From Bacteroidota bacterium (GTDB lineage Bacteria; Bacteroidota; Bacteroidia; Chitinophagales; Chitinophagaceae), in NCBI GenBank assembly GCA_018267915.1, contig JAFDXN010000058.1:124001-188000 (forward strand): a stretch of DNA of 64,000 bases. The letters run 5' to 3'. The translations under genes were made by a program, and so were the position numbers. This document shows positions 17,301-26,743 of this stretch, in pieces (the first letter of the stretch is position 1; the number at the start of each line of letters is the position of its first letter). Below the pieces are notes generated by a model. It was not told where the DNA came from. It saw nothing but the letters and a program-made list of their open reading frames with translations, and did no database searches.

Positions 17301-19421
17301 TTGCATCAAACAAGACGTATAAGTAATTCTCTTTCCATATTAGCATCTCCTATCGAGTACCTCAAAGGCGTTGGCCCGCAACGCGGAGAGCTCCTGCGTA
17401 CCGAACTTGGCATTAGCACTTTTGAAGATCTTCTCTACCACTACCCTTACCGTTATTTCGACCGGACTCAGCTCAGCAAGATCGGCAACATAGACCCCGG
17501 CGCTGACTACGTACAGATGATGGGTACCCTGGTGAACGTGGTGGAGGAAGGCCAGGGAGCTAAACAACGCCTGCATGCTACGCTTTACGATGAGACGGGC
17601 AGGATTGAACTGGTCTGGTTCAAAGGTGCTCAATGGATGAAGAAGTCGCTTAAAGAGAATGAGCGCTACATCGTCTTTGGAAAGGTAGGCCTCTTCAACG
17701 GCCAGTACAACATTCCCCACCCCGAGATCGAGTTGCTTAACAGCGAAACAAACATTGCCGGTATGCAGCCGGTCTATCCCACTACCGAGAAGCTGCGTGC
17801 CCGTGGCATCAGCAACCGCTCTTTTGCAAAACTCACGGCTGCACTTTTCGAGAAAGTAAAACTCAGCGACATTCCTGAAATTTTGCCGCACAGTATTTTA
17901 GCTCATTATAAACTTCCCAACCGGGCCCAGGCTATCAAATGGGTGCACTTCCCGGATAGTGAAGAGCACAAACAGGCAGCGCTCCATCGCTTGAAATGGG
18001 AGGAACTTTTTGCTTCACAATTGCTCATTGCCCGCATCCGCCTGCAACACACAATACAACGCGGCTTGCGGTTCGACAAGGTTGGCGATCACTTCAATAA
18101 CTTCTTCAAAGAACATTTGCCCTTCCACCTGACCAACGCACAGAAACGCGTATTGAAAGAGATTCGCCATGATACTGCCACGGGTAAGCAAATGAACCGC
18201 CTGCTCCAGGGAGATGTGGGCAGTGGTAAAACAATAGTTGCTGTCATGGCCATGCTCCTGGCTATGGACAATGGGTACCAGGCCTGCCTGATGGCACCCA
18301 CTGAAATACTGGCACAGCAGCACTATGAAAGCGTAGGCAAACTGCTGCAGGAAATGCAGATACCTGTGGCAATGCTTACGGGAAATGTAAAAGGGAAAGA
18401 ACGTAAGGAAATATTGAAAGGGCTTGCTAACGGGAGCATTCCATTAGCCGTAGGTACACATGCACTCATTGAAGAAACCGTTCAATTCAAAAACCTTGGG
18501 CTCGCAGTGATCGATGAGCAGCATCGTTTCGGCGTGGGCCAGCGTGCCCGCCTTTGGTCCAAGAACGAAGTGCCGCCACATGTGCTGGTAATGACCGCAA
18601 CGCCCATACCCCGCACCCTTGCTATGACACTCTACGGCGATCTCGATGTGTCCGTAATTGATGAATTACCGCCCGGACGACAGGAGATCAAAACGGTTCA
18701 CCGCCACGAGTCACACCGTTCGCGCGTGATGGAATTTATCAAAGCAGAAGTGGCGAAAGGCCGGCAGGCATACATCGTATATCCACTTATCGAGGAGTCT
18801 GAGAAGATGGATTACGAGAGCCTTATGGCCGGCTATGAGCAGGTGAAGATCTGGTTCCCTGAAGGCAAGTATAATATTGCCATGGTGCATGGTCGCCAGG
18901 ATGCAGCTCTGCGCGAGCGCAATATGCAGCGCTTCGTGAAAGGCGAAGCGCAGATACTCGTGGCCACCACAGTAATAGAAGTGGGTGTGAATGTCCCCAA
19001 TGCCACCGTGATGCTGGTGGAGAGCGCGGAACGGTTTGGTCTCTCCCAGTTGCACCAGCTCCGCGGCCGCGTGGGCCGTGGTGGTGAACAGTCTTACTGC
19101 ATTTTGCTGACTGGCAACAGGTTGTCGCAGGAAAGCGCCCAGCGCATGAAGATCATGGTATCAACCACTAATGGCTTCACTATTGCCGAGCAAGACTTGG
19201 CCATGCGGGGTCCCGGCGACCTCTATGGCACCCGTCAAAGCGGTGTTTTGAAGTTCAAATTGGCCGATATTGTAAAAGATTCAGCCATTCTCGAGCAAAC
19301 CCGCAATGCGGCAATGCAATTAATTAATGAAGACCCCGGCCTGATAAGACCTGAGCACCAGGCACTGAAACACAGCCTTTTAGAACAATCTAAGCAATCC
19401 AACTGGAGCAAAATAAGCTAA
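17301..19421 (+). CDS. recG: ATP-dependent DNA helicase RecG
   Basis: 706 residues. N-terminal wedge/OB domain opens with IEYLKGVGPQRGELL; the helicase core shows Walker A GDVGSGKT, motif II DEQHRFGVGQR, motif III TATPIPRTLAM, motif VI QLRGRVGRG and the RecG C-terminal TRQSGV segment. RecG remodels stalled forks and Holliday junctions. The start is unclear: no ATG exists before residue about 70; TTG at 17301 follows a -7-like motif by one base, so translation may start at an in-frame non-ATG codon such as ATA 17337. The coding region itself is intact and full length. Confidence 0.95.
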   Translation: MHQTRRISNSLSILASPIEYLKGVGPQRGELLRTELGISTFEDLLYHYPYRYFDRTQLSKIGNIDPGADYVQMMGTLVNVVEEGQGAKQRLHATLYDETGRIELVWFKGAQWMKKSLKENERYIVFGKVGLFNGQYNIPHPEIELLNSETNIAGMQPVYPTTEKLRARGISNRSFAKLTAALFEKVKLSDIPEILPHSILAHYKLPNRAQAIKWVHFPDSEEHKQAALHRLKWEELFASQLLIARIRLQHTIQRGLRFDKVGDHFNNFFKEHLPFHLTNAQKRVLKEIRHDTATGKQMNRLLQGDVGSGKTIVAVMAMLLAMDNGYQACLMAPTEILAQQHYESVGKLLQEMQIPVAMLTGNVKGKERKEILKGLANGSIPLAVGTHALIEETVQFKNLGLAVIDEQHRFGVGQRARLWSKNEVPPHVLVMTATPIPRTLAMTLYGDLDVSVIDELPPGRQEIKTVHRHESHRSRVMEFIKAEVAKGRQAYIVYPLIEESEKMDYESLMAGYEQVKIWFPEGKYNIAMVHGRQDAALRERNMQRFVKGEAQILVATTVIEVGVNVPNATVMLVESAERFGLSQLHQLRGRVGRGGEQSYCILLTGNRLSQESAQRMKIMVSTTNGFTIAEQDLAMRGPGDLYGTRQSGVLKFKLADIVKDSAILEQTRNAAMQLINEDPGLIRPEHQALKHSLLEQSKQSNWSKIS

Positions 19422-19485
19422 CGATATGCCGGTGGTATAGCTTTTGCTTATGTCGCCAACAGGAAAAATCTATCCCAAAAACTAA

Positions 19486-19524
19486 TTAAACGTTTGTTTA
19501 AAATTAAACGACTGTTTAACTTTG
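19486..19524 (+). promoter_or_regulatory. Promoter overlapped by two TetR operators
   Basis: Two 16-bp imperfect palindromes of the same type, TTAAACGTTTGTTTAA (19486-19501) and TTAAACGACTGTTTAA (19504-19519), lie 18 bp apart. Between and over them is a good Bacteroidota promoter: TTTG (19493-19496), a 20-bp spacer, and TAACTTTG (19517-19524). A regulator bound to both sites would cover the whole promoter. The obvious candidate is the TetR protein encoded 5 nt downstream. Confidence 0.8.
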
Positions 19525-19529
19525 CGGCC

Positions 19530-20174
19530 ATGATTGAGGTTAGACCTATGGAATATAATGAAAAGCAACTGCAGATAATCGACACTGCGGAACGCTTGTT
19601 TGCAGCGAAGGGTTTTGAAGGTACTTCTGTAAGGGATATTGCCCAGGAGGCAGGGATCAATATAGCTATGATATCCTATTATTTCGGCTCTAAAGAAAAA
19701 CTGATCGAAGCCATATTTGCTTACCGCATCAGCTACACCCGGCTCACAATATTTAGCGTCATCAATGACAATGATATTAGCGCTACCGAAAAAATGGAAA
19801 AGATCGTCGACAGCTATATAGATAAGATGATGAAGAACCAGTGTTTCTATCGTCTTATGGCACAGGAGCGCTCGATACTTGACATTCATAATATCAGCGA
19901 GTTGATATATGAGTCGAAGTCAAAAAACATGGAAATGATCAAAAAACTGATAGCCGAAGGTCAAAAACGTGGCGAGTTCAGGAAAAATATAGACACGGCA
20001 TTGCTAATGGCAACCATGATCGGTACCTCTAATCATTTTATTGTTTCCCAGGACTTTTACAAGCGTTACAATAATCTGAAGGATATGGCAGAAGAAGACT
20101 TTCAAAAGTTATTGAAGAAAAAACTGGGCACTTATTTAAAATCACTGTTTAAGTCAATACTCACTCATGAATAA
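19530..20174 (+). CDS. TetR/AcrR family repressor of the efflux operon
   Basis: 214 residues from ATG 19530. An upstream in-frame ATG at 19494 lies inside the operator/promoter and cannot be on the transcript; ATG 19548 (MEYNEKQLQI) is also possible. The N-terminal HTH is clear: QIIDTAERLFAAKGFEG then TSVRDIAQEAGINIAMISYY and FGSKEKLI, the usual TetR_N pattern. The ligand-binding C-terminal domain is not assignable to a ligand. The gene overlaps the TolC gene by 8 nt and heads a four-gene operon, so it most likely represses itself and the pump until a toxic substrate binds. Confidence 0.92.
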   Translation: MIEVRPMEYNEKQLQIIDTAERLFAAKGFEGTSVRDIAQEAGINIAMISYYFGSKEKLIEAIFAYRISYTRLTIFSVINDNDISATEKMEKIVDSYIDKMMKNQCFYRLMAQERSILDIHNISELIYESKSKNMEMIKKLIAEGQKRGEFRKNIDTALLMATMIGTSNHFIVSQDFYKRYNNLKDMAEEDFQKLLKKKLGTYLKSLFKSILTHE

Positions 20175-21519
20175 AAAGATGACAATCAGAACAATTATAG
20201 CGGCGATATTGCTGGCGGCGCCTGTGTCTTTTGCTACGGCGCAGTCCACCCGCGATATCACATTGAACGAGGCGATCAAGATCGGTTTGCAGAACAGCAA
20301 ACAACTGAAGTTAAGTGATGCCAGGGTGCGCGAAGCCACTTACCAACTGCGCGACGCCCGTGGCCGTATGTTGCCAGACTTGAGCGTTTCCGGCTCGTAT
20401 CTACGCGTATCACAGCCGACCATCGACTTGAAGCTGAAAACAGGCAACCAGACAAATGGCGAGCAATCCAGCAATGCTGCTTCAAATATCAAAGTGAACG
20501 AAGCTGCTTATGGCATTGCAAATCTTTCCTTCCCTGTATTTGCTGGGCTCAAGATCCATTATGGAATTGAATCGGCCAAATACCTGCAAAAGGCCGCGCA
20601 GCTCGATGCTGACAAAGATCGCGAAGAGGTGATCCAGAACATTGTCAATGCATACAGCACACTCTATAAGGCAAGAGTGGCGGTAGAGTTGGTTAAAGAG
20701 AACCTGCGTGGTGCACAGCAGCGCGTAAAGGACTTTACTAATCTCGAGAAGAACGGCGTCATCGCGCGTAACGACCTGTTGAAAGCAGAATTGCAGCAGT
20801 CAAACGTCGAGCTTTCGCTCTTAGATGCGCAGAGCAACCTGAAGGTGACCAATACGAACATCAACCTGATGCTGGGCCTGCCGGAAGATACACAGTTGAT
20901 ACCTGACAGCAGTTCCTTCATTCAGGTACAGGATGCCGGCAGCATCAACGATTGGGAAAGCAAGGCGTTACAAAACCGTAAAGATGTGGCCGCACTGGCT
21001 ATGCGCGAAAAAGCAGCCAATGCCAACATTAAAATAGCCAAAGGCGACTACTACCCTTCCCTTGCCCTTACGGGCGGCTACGTCGCAGCCGACATACCGA
21101 ACTTTGTTACTATTACAAACGCACTCAACGCTGGTGTGGGTGTTAAGTATTCACCTTCTTCGCTATGGAAGGCGGGTACCAAAGTAGCCGAGGCAAGGAC
21201 ACAAAAGGCAGAGCTGATGATCAATGAAGATATGCTTAATGACCAGGTACGTATACAAGTGACAAAGGCTTACGAAGACTACCTGCTAAGCAATCAAAAG
21301 ATCACAGTTTACGACAAAGCCGTCGATCAGGCAACAGAGAACTACAGGATAACCAAAAATAAGTACGACAATAGCCTCGCTACCACTACCGATCTGCTTG
21401 ATGCAGACGTAGCACAGCTGCAGGCACAACTAAACTATATATCGGCTCGTGTAGACGCATCGGTAGCCTATAACAGGCTGCTGCAGAGTGCAGGGCTGCT
21501 TAACGAAAACATTAAATAA
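20167..21519 (+). CDS. TolC-family outer-membrane efflux protein
   Basis: 450 residues with a signal peptide (cut after about ATAQ, residue 26). Two OEP repeats: the first with LNEAIKIGLQNSKQLKLSDA and a YLRVSQP segment, the second beginning near residue 240 with a long coiled-coil ending in KNKYDNSLATTTDLLDADVA, a typical TolC feature. It should form the trimeric outer-membrane duct of the pump. Start overlaps the tetR stop region by 8 nt; 23 bp separate it from the HlyD gene. Confidence 0.92.
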   Translation: MNKKMTIRTIIAAILLAAPVSFATAQSTRDITLNEAIKIGLQNSKQLKLSDARVREATYQLRDARGRMLPDLSVSGSYLRVSQPTIDLKLKTGNQTNGEQSSNAASNIKVNEAAYGIANLSFPVFAGLKIHYGIESAKYLQKAAQLDADKDREEVIQNIVNAYSTLYKARVAVELVKENLRGAQQRVKDFTNLEKNGVIARNDLLKAELQQSNVELSLLDAQSNLKVTNTNINLMLGLPEDTQLIPDSSSFIQVQDAGSINDWESKALQNRKDVAALAMREKAANANIKIAKGDYYPSLALTGGYVAADIPNFVTITNALNAGVGVKYSPSSLWKAGTKVAEARTQKAELMINEDMLNDQVRIQVTKAYEDYLLSNQKITVYDKAVDQATENYRITKNKYDNSLATTTDLLDADVAQLQAQLNYISARVDASVAYNRLLQSAGLLNENIK

Positions 21520-21542
21520 TACTCAACAGGCAAATAGATTTT

Positions 21543-22694
21543 ATGGCAACGCAAGTAACAGATACACAACATCCCGCAAGCACCAACCAAAATAATCATC
21601 ACCAGCAACAGGAACCTGCTGCTCCCAAAAAACGGAATAACCGTTTCATAATAGTACTGGGTCTGCTTGTATTGCTCGGTGGTGGCTTTGGCATCACTAA
21701 ATACGTTCACTCTCTGTATCACGAAGAAACGGATGATGCGCAGATCGACGCTAACATCAGCCCTGTGATACCACGTATTTCAGGTTATGTTACCGAGATA
21801 CGCGTAAAGGACAACCAAAAAGTGAAAAAGGGCGATACCCTGATGATATTGGACGATCGCGATCTTAAAATTAAGGTCGACCAGGCCGCAGCTACTTTAG
21901 CTACTGCGCAAAGTAGTCTGGGCGTTGCACGGGCATCTACCTCGGCTGCCGAGGCCAGCGTAGGCACTTACCGCGCTAACATATCTACGGTTGACGCACA
22001 GATCGAGGCAGCTAAAGTGAATGTGTGGCGCGCTACACAGGACTATAACAGGTACTCAAACCTGATAAAAGATCACTCGATCACACAGCAGCAATTTGAG
22101 CAGGCTGAAGCCGCTAAGCAAACAGCAGAGCGCCAATTGCAGGTTCTCGTTGAGCAGAAAAATGCAGCTGCACGTCAAACAAGCGCCGCCGCTTCACAAA
22201 GCAATGCTACCTCTCAGCAGATCAGCGTTGCTGATGCTACCATCAAGCAAAAGCAGGCCGAACTGGACAATGCAAAACTGAACCTTTCATATACCGTGAT
22301 CACTGCACCACAGGATGGGCTGGTATCAAAAGTGAATGTGCAGAATGGTCAGTACCTGCAAGCCGGCCAGTCCCTGTTCAGCATTGTGTCCGAAGAAGGC
22401 GTTTGGGTTGTGGCAAACTTTAAGGAAACCCAGCTCGACAAAATGAAGGTGGGCCAGAAAGTGATCGTGAAGGTTGACGCGTTTCCCGGCCACTCACTCG
22501 AGGCGAAGGTTACATCCTTTTCTCCTGCTACCGGTGCCAGGTTCGCCCTGCTGCCCCCGGATAATGCAACAGGTAACTTCGTGAAGGTGGTGCAGCGTGT
22601 GCCTGTTAAGATCGAGTTTACGAATAAGAATGACGAAGTAGTAAAGCAATTGCGTCCCGGCATGAACGTTAATGTGGACGTGCATTTAGATTAA
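21543..22694 (+). CDS. HlyD/EmrA-like periplasmic adaptor protein
   Basis: 383 residues: hydrophilic cytoplasmic tail of about 35 residues rich in His/Gln, one membrane helix (about 37-58, FIIVLGLLVLLGGGFGITKY), a lipoyl-like half domain (ISGYVTEIRVKDNQKVKKGD), a long Ala/Gln-rich coiled-coil hairpin, the second lipoyl half (APQDGLVSKVNVQNGQYL), and a beta-barrel domain. This is the EmrA type adaptor that links an MFS pump to TolC. It sits between the duct and pump genes. Confidence 0.92.
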   Translation: MATQVTDTQHPASTNQNNHHQQQEPAAPKKRNNRFIIVLGLLVLLGGGFGITKYVHSLYHEETDDAQIDANISPVIPRISGYVTEIRVKDNQKVKKGDTLMILDDRDLKIKVDQAAATLATAQSSLGVARASTSAAEASVGTYRANISTVDAQIEAAKVNVWRATQDYNRYSNLIKDHSITQQQFEQAEAAKQTAERQLQVLVEQKNAAARQTSAAASQSNATSQQISVADATIKQKQAELDNAKLNLSYTVITAPQDGLVSKVNVQNGQYLQAGQSLFSIVSEEGVWVVANFKETQLDKMKVGQKVIVKVDAFPGHSLEAKVTSFSPATGARFALLPPDNATGNFVKVVQRVPVKIEFTNKNDEVVKQLRPGMNVNVDVHLD

Positions 22695-22716
22695 TTTTTA
22701 GGACTGGATATATTTT

Positions 22717-24303
22717 ATGACGAAACCGGAATCATTAGTTGAATACGGGGCGCGGAGGGTGATCATCACCATTACGGCCATCTTCTGCGCCCTCCTTGAG
22801 ATCGTTGATACCACCATCGTGAATGTGGCGCTCAACGATATGAAGGGCAACCTGGGTTCAACACTGAGCGAAATTGGCTGGGTCATCACCGCCTATGCAA
22901 TAGGCAATGTGATCATCGTGCCGATGACAAGCTGGCTATCCCAGCAGTTCGGCCGGCGAAATTATTTCGCCGCCTCTATCATGATATTTACGATATGCTC
23001 GTTTTTGTGCGGCCAGGCCCACGGCATTGGTGAGTTAGTACTGTTCCGCTTCCTGCAGGGCCTGGGTGGCGGTGCGCTGCTTGTAACCTCGCAAACCATC
23101 ATTACCGAAAGCTATCCGCCAGAAAAGCGTGGCATGGCCCAGGCCATCTATGGCCTCGGTGTTATCATTGGCCCAACACTAGGCCCTCCTTTGGGTGGTT
23201 ACATTGTTGAGCACTTCTCATGGCCTTACATTTTCTATATCAATATACCCATCGGCGTTATCGCTACCCTGCTCACGCTGCAGTTTGTGCGCAGCCCCAA
23301 ATATGGCGATAAGAAAGCAGCGCACGAAGTTGACTGGTGGGGCATTGTTTTCCTTGCTGTTGCGGTTGGCTCTTTACAATACGTACTGGAACGCGGACAC
23401 GAAGAAGATTGGTTCTCCAGCACATCAATTGTAGTATTAGCGGTCACAGCCGCTTTAGGCCTTTACTTCTTTATCTGGCGGGAGCTTACACACAAGCACC
23501 CTATTGTGGAATTACGGGTCTTGAAGAACGGCAACCTGCGCATCGGCACCATACTGTCGTTTATTCTAGGTTTCGGTCTCTATGGTTCCACATTTGTCGT
23601 CCCGCTTTATACGCAGGCTATCCTCGGCTGGAATGCCCAGCAATCCGGTATGCTCATGATACCTGCCGCATTAACTACAGCCTTTATGATGCCTTTGATC
23701 GGCCAGTTGATACAGCGGGGTGTGCCGCAGCAATATCTTGCCGCAGCCGGTATGACGCTCTTTTTTGCCTATAGCTTCTGGGGTTATAAAATATTGACGC
23801 CCGACACCGGCAAAGATGCTTTCTTCTGGATGCTCATAGTGCGCGGTGTAGGCATGGCTCTTTTGTTCATACCCATCACTACCCTTTCTCTTTCTACGCT
23901 CAAAGGCCAGCAGATAGGCCAAGGTGCGGCCTTCACAGGTATGATGCGCCAGTTGGGTGGTTCCTTCGGTGTGGCTTTGATCACCACATTCATGTCCCAG
24001 CAAAACCAGGTTTATCGCAACGATCTGGCAGCGAAGCTGAATGCAAATACCGCCTCCGTACAGCAACGCGTTGAGGGAATGCAGCATAGCTTTATCGCCA
24101 AGGGTATGACGCCCGATGTCGCGCTCAAGAGCGCCTACCAGTCGCTCGATTATTCGCTCTCTAAGCAGGCAGCTGTGTTATCTTATATGGATGTGTTCCT
24201 TTATTTGGGTATACTCTTCCTTATTTGTGTTCCCTTCCTGCTGATGGTAAGAAGCAATAAAAGGAAAAAAGAAAAGATCGACCTCTCCGAGGCCATGCAC
24301 TAA
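22717..24303 (+). CDS. DHA2-family MFS drug exporter, EmrB-like
   Basis: 528 residues with about 14 membrane helices. TM1 motif LEIVDTTIVNVALNDM, the motif A region SQQFGRRNYF and the motif C-like GLGVIIGPTLGPPLGG are those of the QacA/EmrB drug:H+ antiporters. With the preceding TolC and HlyD proteins it makes an EmrAB-TolC type tripartite pump able to move drugs or own metabolites across both membranes. Last gene of the operon; terminator 49 bp on. Confidence 0.93.
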   Translation: MTKPESLVEYGARRVIITITAIFCALLEIVDTTIVNVALNDMKGNLGSTLSEIGWVITAYAIGNVIIVPMTSWLSQQFGRRNYFAASIMIFTICSFLCGQAHGIGELVLFRFLQGLGGGALLVTSQTIITESYPPEKRGMAQAIYGLGVIIGPTLGPPLGGYIVEHFSWPYIFYINIPIGVIATLLTLQFVRSPKYGDKKAAHEVDWWGIVFLAVAVGSLQYVLERGHEEDWFSSTSIVVLAVTAALGLYFFIWRELTHKHPIVELRVLKNGNLRIGTILSFILGFGLYGSTFVVPLYTQAILGWNAQQSGMLMIPAALTTAFMMPLIGQLIQRGVPQQYLAAAGMTLFFAYSFWGYKILTPDTGKDAFFWMLIVRGVGMALLFIPITTLSLSTLKGQQIGQGAAFTGMMRQLGGSFGVALITTFMSQQNQVYRNDLAAKLNANTASVQQRVEGMQHSFIAKGMTPDVALKSAYQSLDYSLSKQAAVLSYMDVFLYLGILFLICVPFLLMVRSNKRKKEKIDLSEAMH

Positions 24304-24351
24304 AGAAATAAGACCGGAATAGATACAAAGACGATTCTTAGCCCTGAGACT

Positions 24352-24382
24352 AGTCCCGCCCCCCGGCGGGACTTTTAGTTTT
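24352..24382 (+). terminator. Intrinsic terminator of the efflux operon
   Basis: AGTCCCGCC (24352-24360), loop CCCC, GGCGGGACT (24365-24373), then TTTTAGTTTT. Confidence 0.9.
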
Positions 24383-24421
24383 CCTGCCTTGTTAATAATA
24401 TGCAAACACATACAAATACTA

Positions 24422-24451
24422 TTGTTTTGTAGCACTGCGGCAGTATGTTTG
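24422..24451 (+). promoter_or_regulatory. Promoter of the acyltransferase-3 gene
   Basis: TTG at 24422-24424, a 19-bp spacer and TATGTTTG at 24444-24451, 28 nt before the ATG at 24480. Confidence 0.5.
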
Positions 24452-24479
24452 CGCTAATAATCACCGTAGAGGACGATAC

Positions 24480-25709
24480 ATGTTCACCACAAAGGAAAAA
24501 GTCTATTTCCCCAACCTGAATGGCGTACGCTTTGTTGCTGCCCTGGGCGTTATTGCGCACCACATCGAGCAGGCAAAGAACATCTACGGTCTCGATAATA
24601 TTTATACCAATTCTTTTGTGGGTGGTGTTTTTGGCAAGTTGGGCATTATCATGTTCTTTGTGCTGAGTGGTTTTTTGATCACCTACCTGCTGCTCAAGGA
24701 AAAAGAAAAGACCGGTACCATTTCGGTGCGCAATTTCTACATTCGCCGCATTTTCAGGATCTGGCCGCTCTATTACCTCATCATATTCCTGGGCATTTTT
24801 GTCTTACCTCATTTTAACTTCTTTTATATACCCTACCTGAGCGATCATGTGAATGACTCCTGGGGTTTAAAACTCTTTGTATTCCTGTTCTTCCTGCCTA
24901 ATGTGGCCGATATGTTGTTCCGTTCTGCACCGGCGCCTTTTATCAACCAGACCTGGTCGGTAGGCGTTGAGGAGCAGTTCTACCTTATGTGGCCATGGAT
25001 CGTTAAGTACAGTAAGAACATTCTCAAGGTCCTGCTCATTATCATAGGCGTCTACTTTGCCGTACGTACCACGTTTTTTGTATGGCACATAAATACGCCC
25101 GATAACAAGGTGGTTTCCGATATCAACTATTTCTGGGAGTATTTTTGTATTGATGATATGGCCTTAGGCGGCATCATGGCCTGGATACTATACTATAAGA
25201 AGGAAAAAGCATTGAAGTTTCTCTTTCACAAGTACACGCAGCTCGTCACTTACATGGTCATAGTATTCCTCGCCGTAAGGGGCATTTCCGTGCCCTTTGT
25301 CACCTTCGAGGTCTATGCTGTTCCATTCGCGGTAATGATCATAAACCTGGCAGCTAATAAAAATACCCTTGTCACCTTCGACTTCAAAGTACTCGACTAC
25401 CTGGGCAAGGTCACTTATGGCCTGTATATGTATCACGGCATTGCCATCATTTTTGGTATCCGGGCGGTCTTAGCCTGGATACCGAAGCAAAACCTGGTGC
25501 TGAGCAATGTGGTGCTATACCTGGTCATTTTCGGCTCTTGCATATTGATGACCATCTTGTCTTATGAGTTGTTTGAAAGCCCCTTCCTCAAGGCTAAGAT
25601 GAAATACAGCAAGATCATCAGCGGCGATAATGCAAAGCACTTAGCCGAAGAGGGACAGCAGCCAGAACAGGACACTCCTGTATCTGCCACTGTCCCGACT
25701 TTGTCCTAA
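24480..25709 (+). CDS. Acyltransferase family 3 (OafA/YrhL-like) membrane protein
   Basis: 409 residues, about 10-11 membrane helices. It opens with FPNLNGVRFVAALGVIAHHIEQ, the conserved R-x-A...H segment of acyltransferase 3 proteins, followed by FFVLSGFLITYLLLKEKE and FYIRRIFRIWPLYYL, both diagnostic. WSVGVEEQFYLMWPW is also typical. Such enzymes O-acetylate or acylate surface sugars such as O-antigen or exopolysaccharide from the cytoplasmic membrane. The C-terminal 35 residues are hydrophilic. No glycan gene cluster adjoins it. Confidence 0.92.
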   Translation: MFTTKEKVYFPNLNGVRFVAALGVIAHHIEQAKNIYGLDNIYTNSFVGGVFGKLGIIMFFVLSGFLITYLLLKEKEKTGTISVRNFYIRRIFRIWPLYYLIIFLGIFVLPHFNFFYIPYLSDHVNDSWGLKLFVFLFFLPNVADMLFRSAPAPFINQTWSVGVEEQFYLMWPWIVKYSKNILKVLLIIIGVYFAVRTTFFVWHINTPDNKVVSDINYFWEYFCIDDMALGGIMAWILYYKKEKALKFLFHKYTQLVTYMVIVFLAVRGISVPFVTFEVYAVPFAVMIINLAANKNTLVTFDFKVLDYLGKVTYGLYMYHGIAIIFGIRAVLAWIPKQNLVLSNVVLYLVIFGSCILMTILSYELFESPFLKAKMKYSKIISGDNAKHLAEEGQQPEQDTPVSATVPTLS

Positions 25710-25758
25710 AATAACTTCTATAACCCATTTTAAAGGCTCTTCATTGCGGCAAATACCT

Positions 25759-25766
25759 TATTTTTG
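25759..25766 (+). promoter_or_regulatory. -7 element of the nusB operon
   Basis: TATTTTTG, a perfect TAnnTTTG, 27 nt before the ATG at 25794. Confidence 0.5.
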
Positions 25767-25793
25767 CGCCCCTAAACATTAGGTCTTTAAAAT

Positions 25794-26732
25794 ATGATCA
25801 GCCGAAGAAATATCCGGGTCAAGGTAATGCAAACACTCTACGTGCTTGCCGTCTCGGAGCCAGGGGAACAGGAAGTAACAAAAAAAGCTGGTTCAAAATT
25901 GCTGGACGATAAGCTCGATCGTTCCCTTGACCTTTTCATCGTTTCCATATTGTACCTGTTAAGAGTTGCCGAATACGCCCTTATCGATGCCCAGCAGCGC
26001 TCTTCAAAATACCTTCCTTCCGAAGAAGATAAAAATGTGAGTACCAGGATCGTCGACAACGAGTTTCTGAAGACCATATCTGCAAATAAAAGCTTTCACG
26101 ATCGTGTGAAAGAGGCACACCTGGAGCAGTATATTGATGCGGAATGGGTGAAAAAGATCTACCAGCAATTGGTGAAGACGGATGAGTACCTGAAATACAT
26201 TGCAAGTTCCGACCGCAGTGCCACCCAAGAACGTAATATCATAGCCACCCTTTGGGAAAAGGAAATGCTGGGCAATGAAGAACTGCAGAACCATTTCGAT
26301 GAGGACTTACCGGGTTGGGAAGACGACAAAGATATGATCGTTATGCTCATGAGCAATTTTATGAAGAGCAGCAGCAAGGTCAATTTTATGAATCTTATTT
26401 CCAAAGAAAAGCGTGAGTACGCACATGATCTGCTGCATACGGTGATGGATAAAGAGGAGTATTGCATGGAGTTGATCAATCCGAAGCTTAAGAACTGGGA
26501 TACTGAGCGCGTGGCACTCATCGATCTTTTTCTGCTGCGCATGGGTGTCTGCGAATTTCTCTATTTCCCTACTATACCTACCAAAGTTACCATTAACGAA
26601 TATATCGAGATAGCGAAGCAGTACAGCACGCCCCAAAGCGGTCAGTTTGTTAACGGAGTACTCGATAACTTGCTAAAAGACTTTGTGCGCGATAATATGA
26701 TCAAAAAACAGGAACGTAACGGTAAATCGTAA
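25794..26732 (+). CDS. nusB: Transcription antitermination protein NusB (long Bacteroidota form)
   Basis: 312 residues, about twice E. coli NusB. The N-terminus RRNIRVKVMQTLYVLAVSE is the NusB RNA-binding start, and the C-terminal part IDLFLLRMGVCEFLYFPTIP then KVTINEYIEIAKQYSTPQSGQFVNGVLD is the conserved NusB core end. The central 150 residues are the insertion usual in Bacteroidota. NusB binds boxA of rRNA leader RNA with S10. It begins the nusB-DUF1573-yajC-coaE gene order. Confidence 0.93.
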   Translation: MISRRNIRVKVMQTLYVLAVSEPGEQEVTKKAGSKLLDDKLDRSLDLFIVSILYLLRVAEYALIDAQQRSSKYLPSEEDKNVSTRIVDNEFLKTISANKSFHDRVKEAHLEQYIDAEWVKKIYQQLVKTDEYLKYIASSDRSATQERNIIATLWEKEMLGNEELQNHFDEDLPGWEDDKDMIVMLMSNFMKSSSKVNFMNLISKEKREYAHDLLHTVMDKEEYCMELINPKLKNWDTERVALIDLFLLRMGVCEFLYFPTIPTKVTINEYIEIAKQYSTPQSGQFVNGVLDNLLKDFVRDNMIKKQERNGKS

Positions 26733-26737
26733 ATTTG
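26730..26737 (+). promoter_or_regulatory. -7 element overlapping the nusB stop codon
   Basis: TAAATTTG: its first three bases are the nusB stop TAA, and its last base is 6 nt before the DUF1573 ATG at 26744. It suggests an internal promoter with a very short leader. Confidence 0.45.
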
Positions 26738-26743
26738 CAACTT

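Noticed and set aside
19494..19529. Upstream ATG for the TetR gene at 19494
   Set aside because: It lies in the operator and between the promoter elements, upstream of the likely transcription start.
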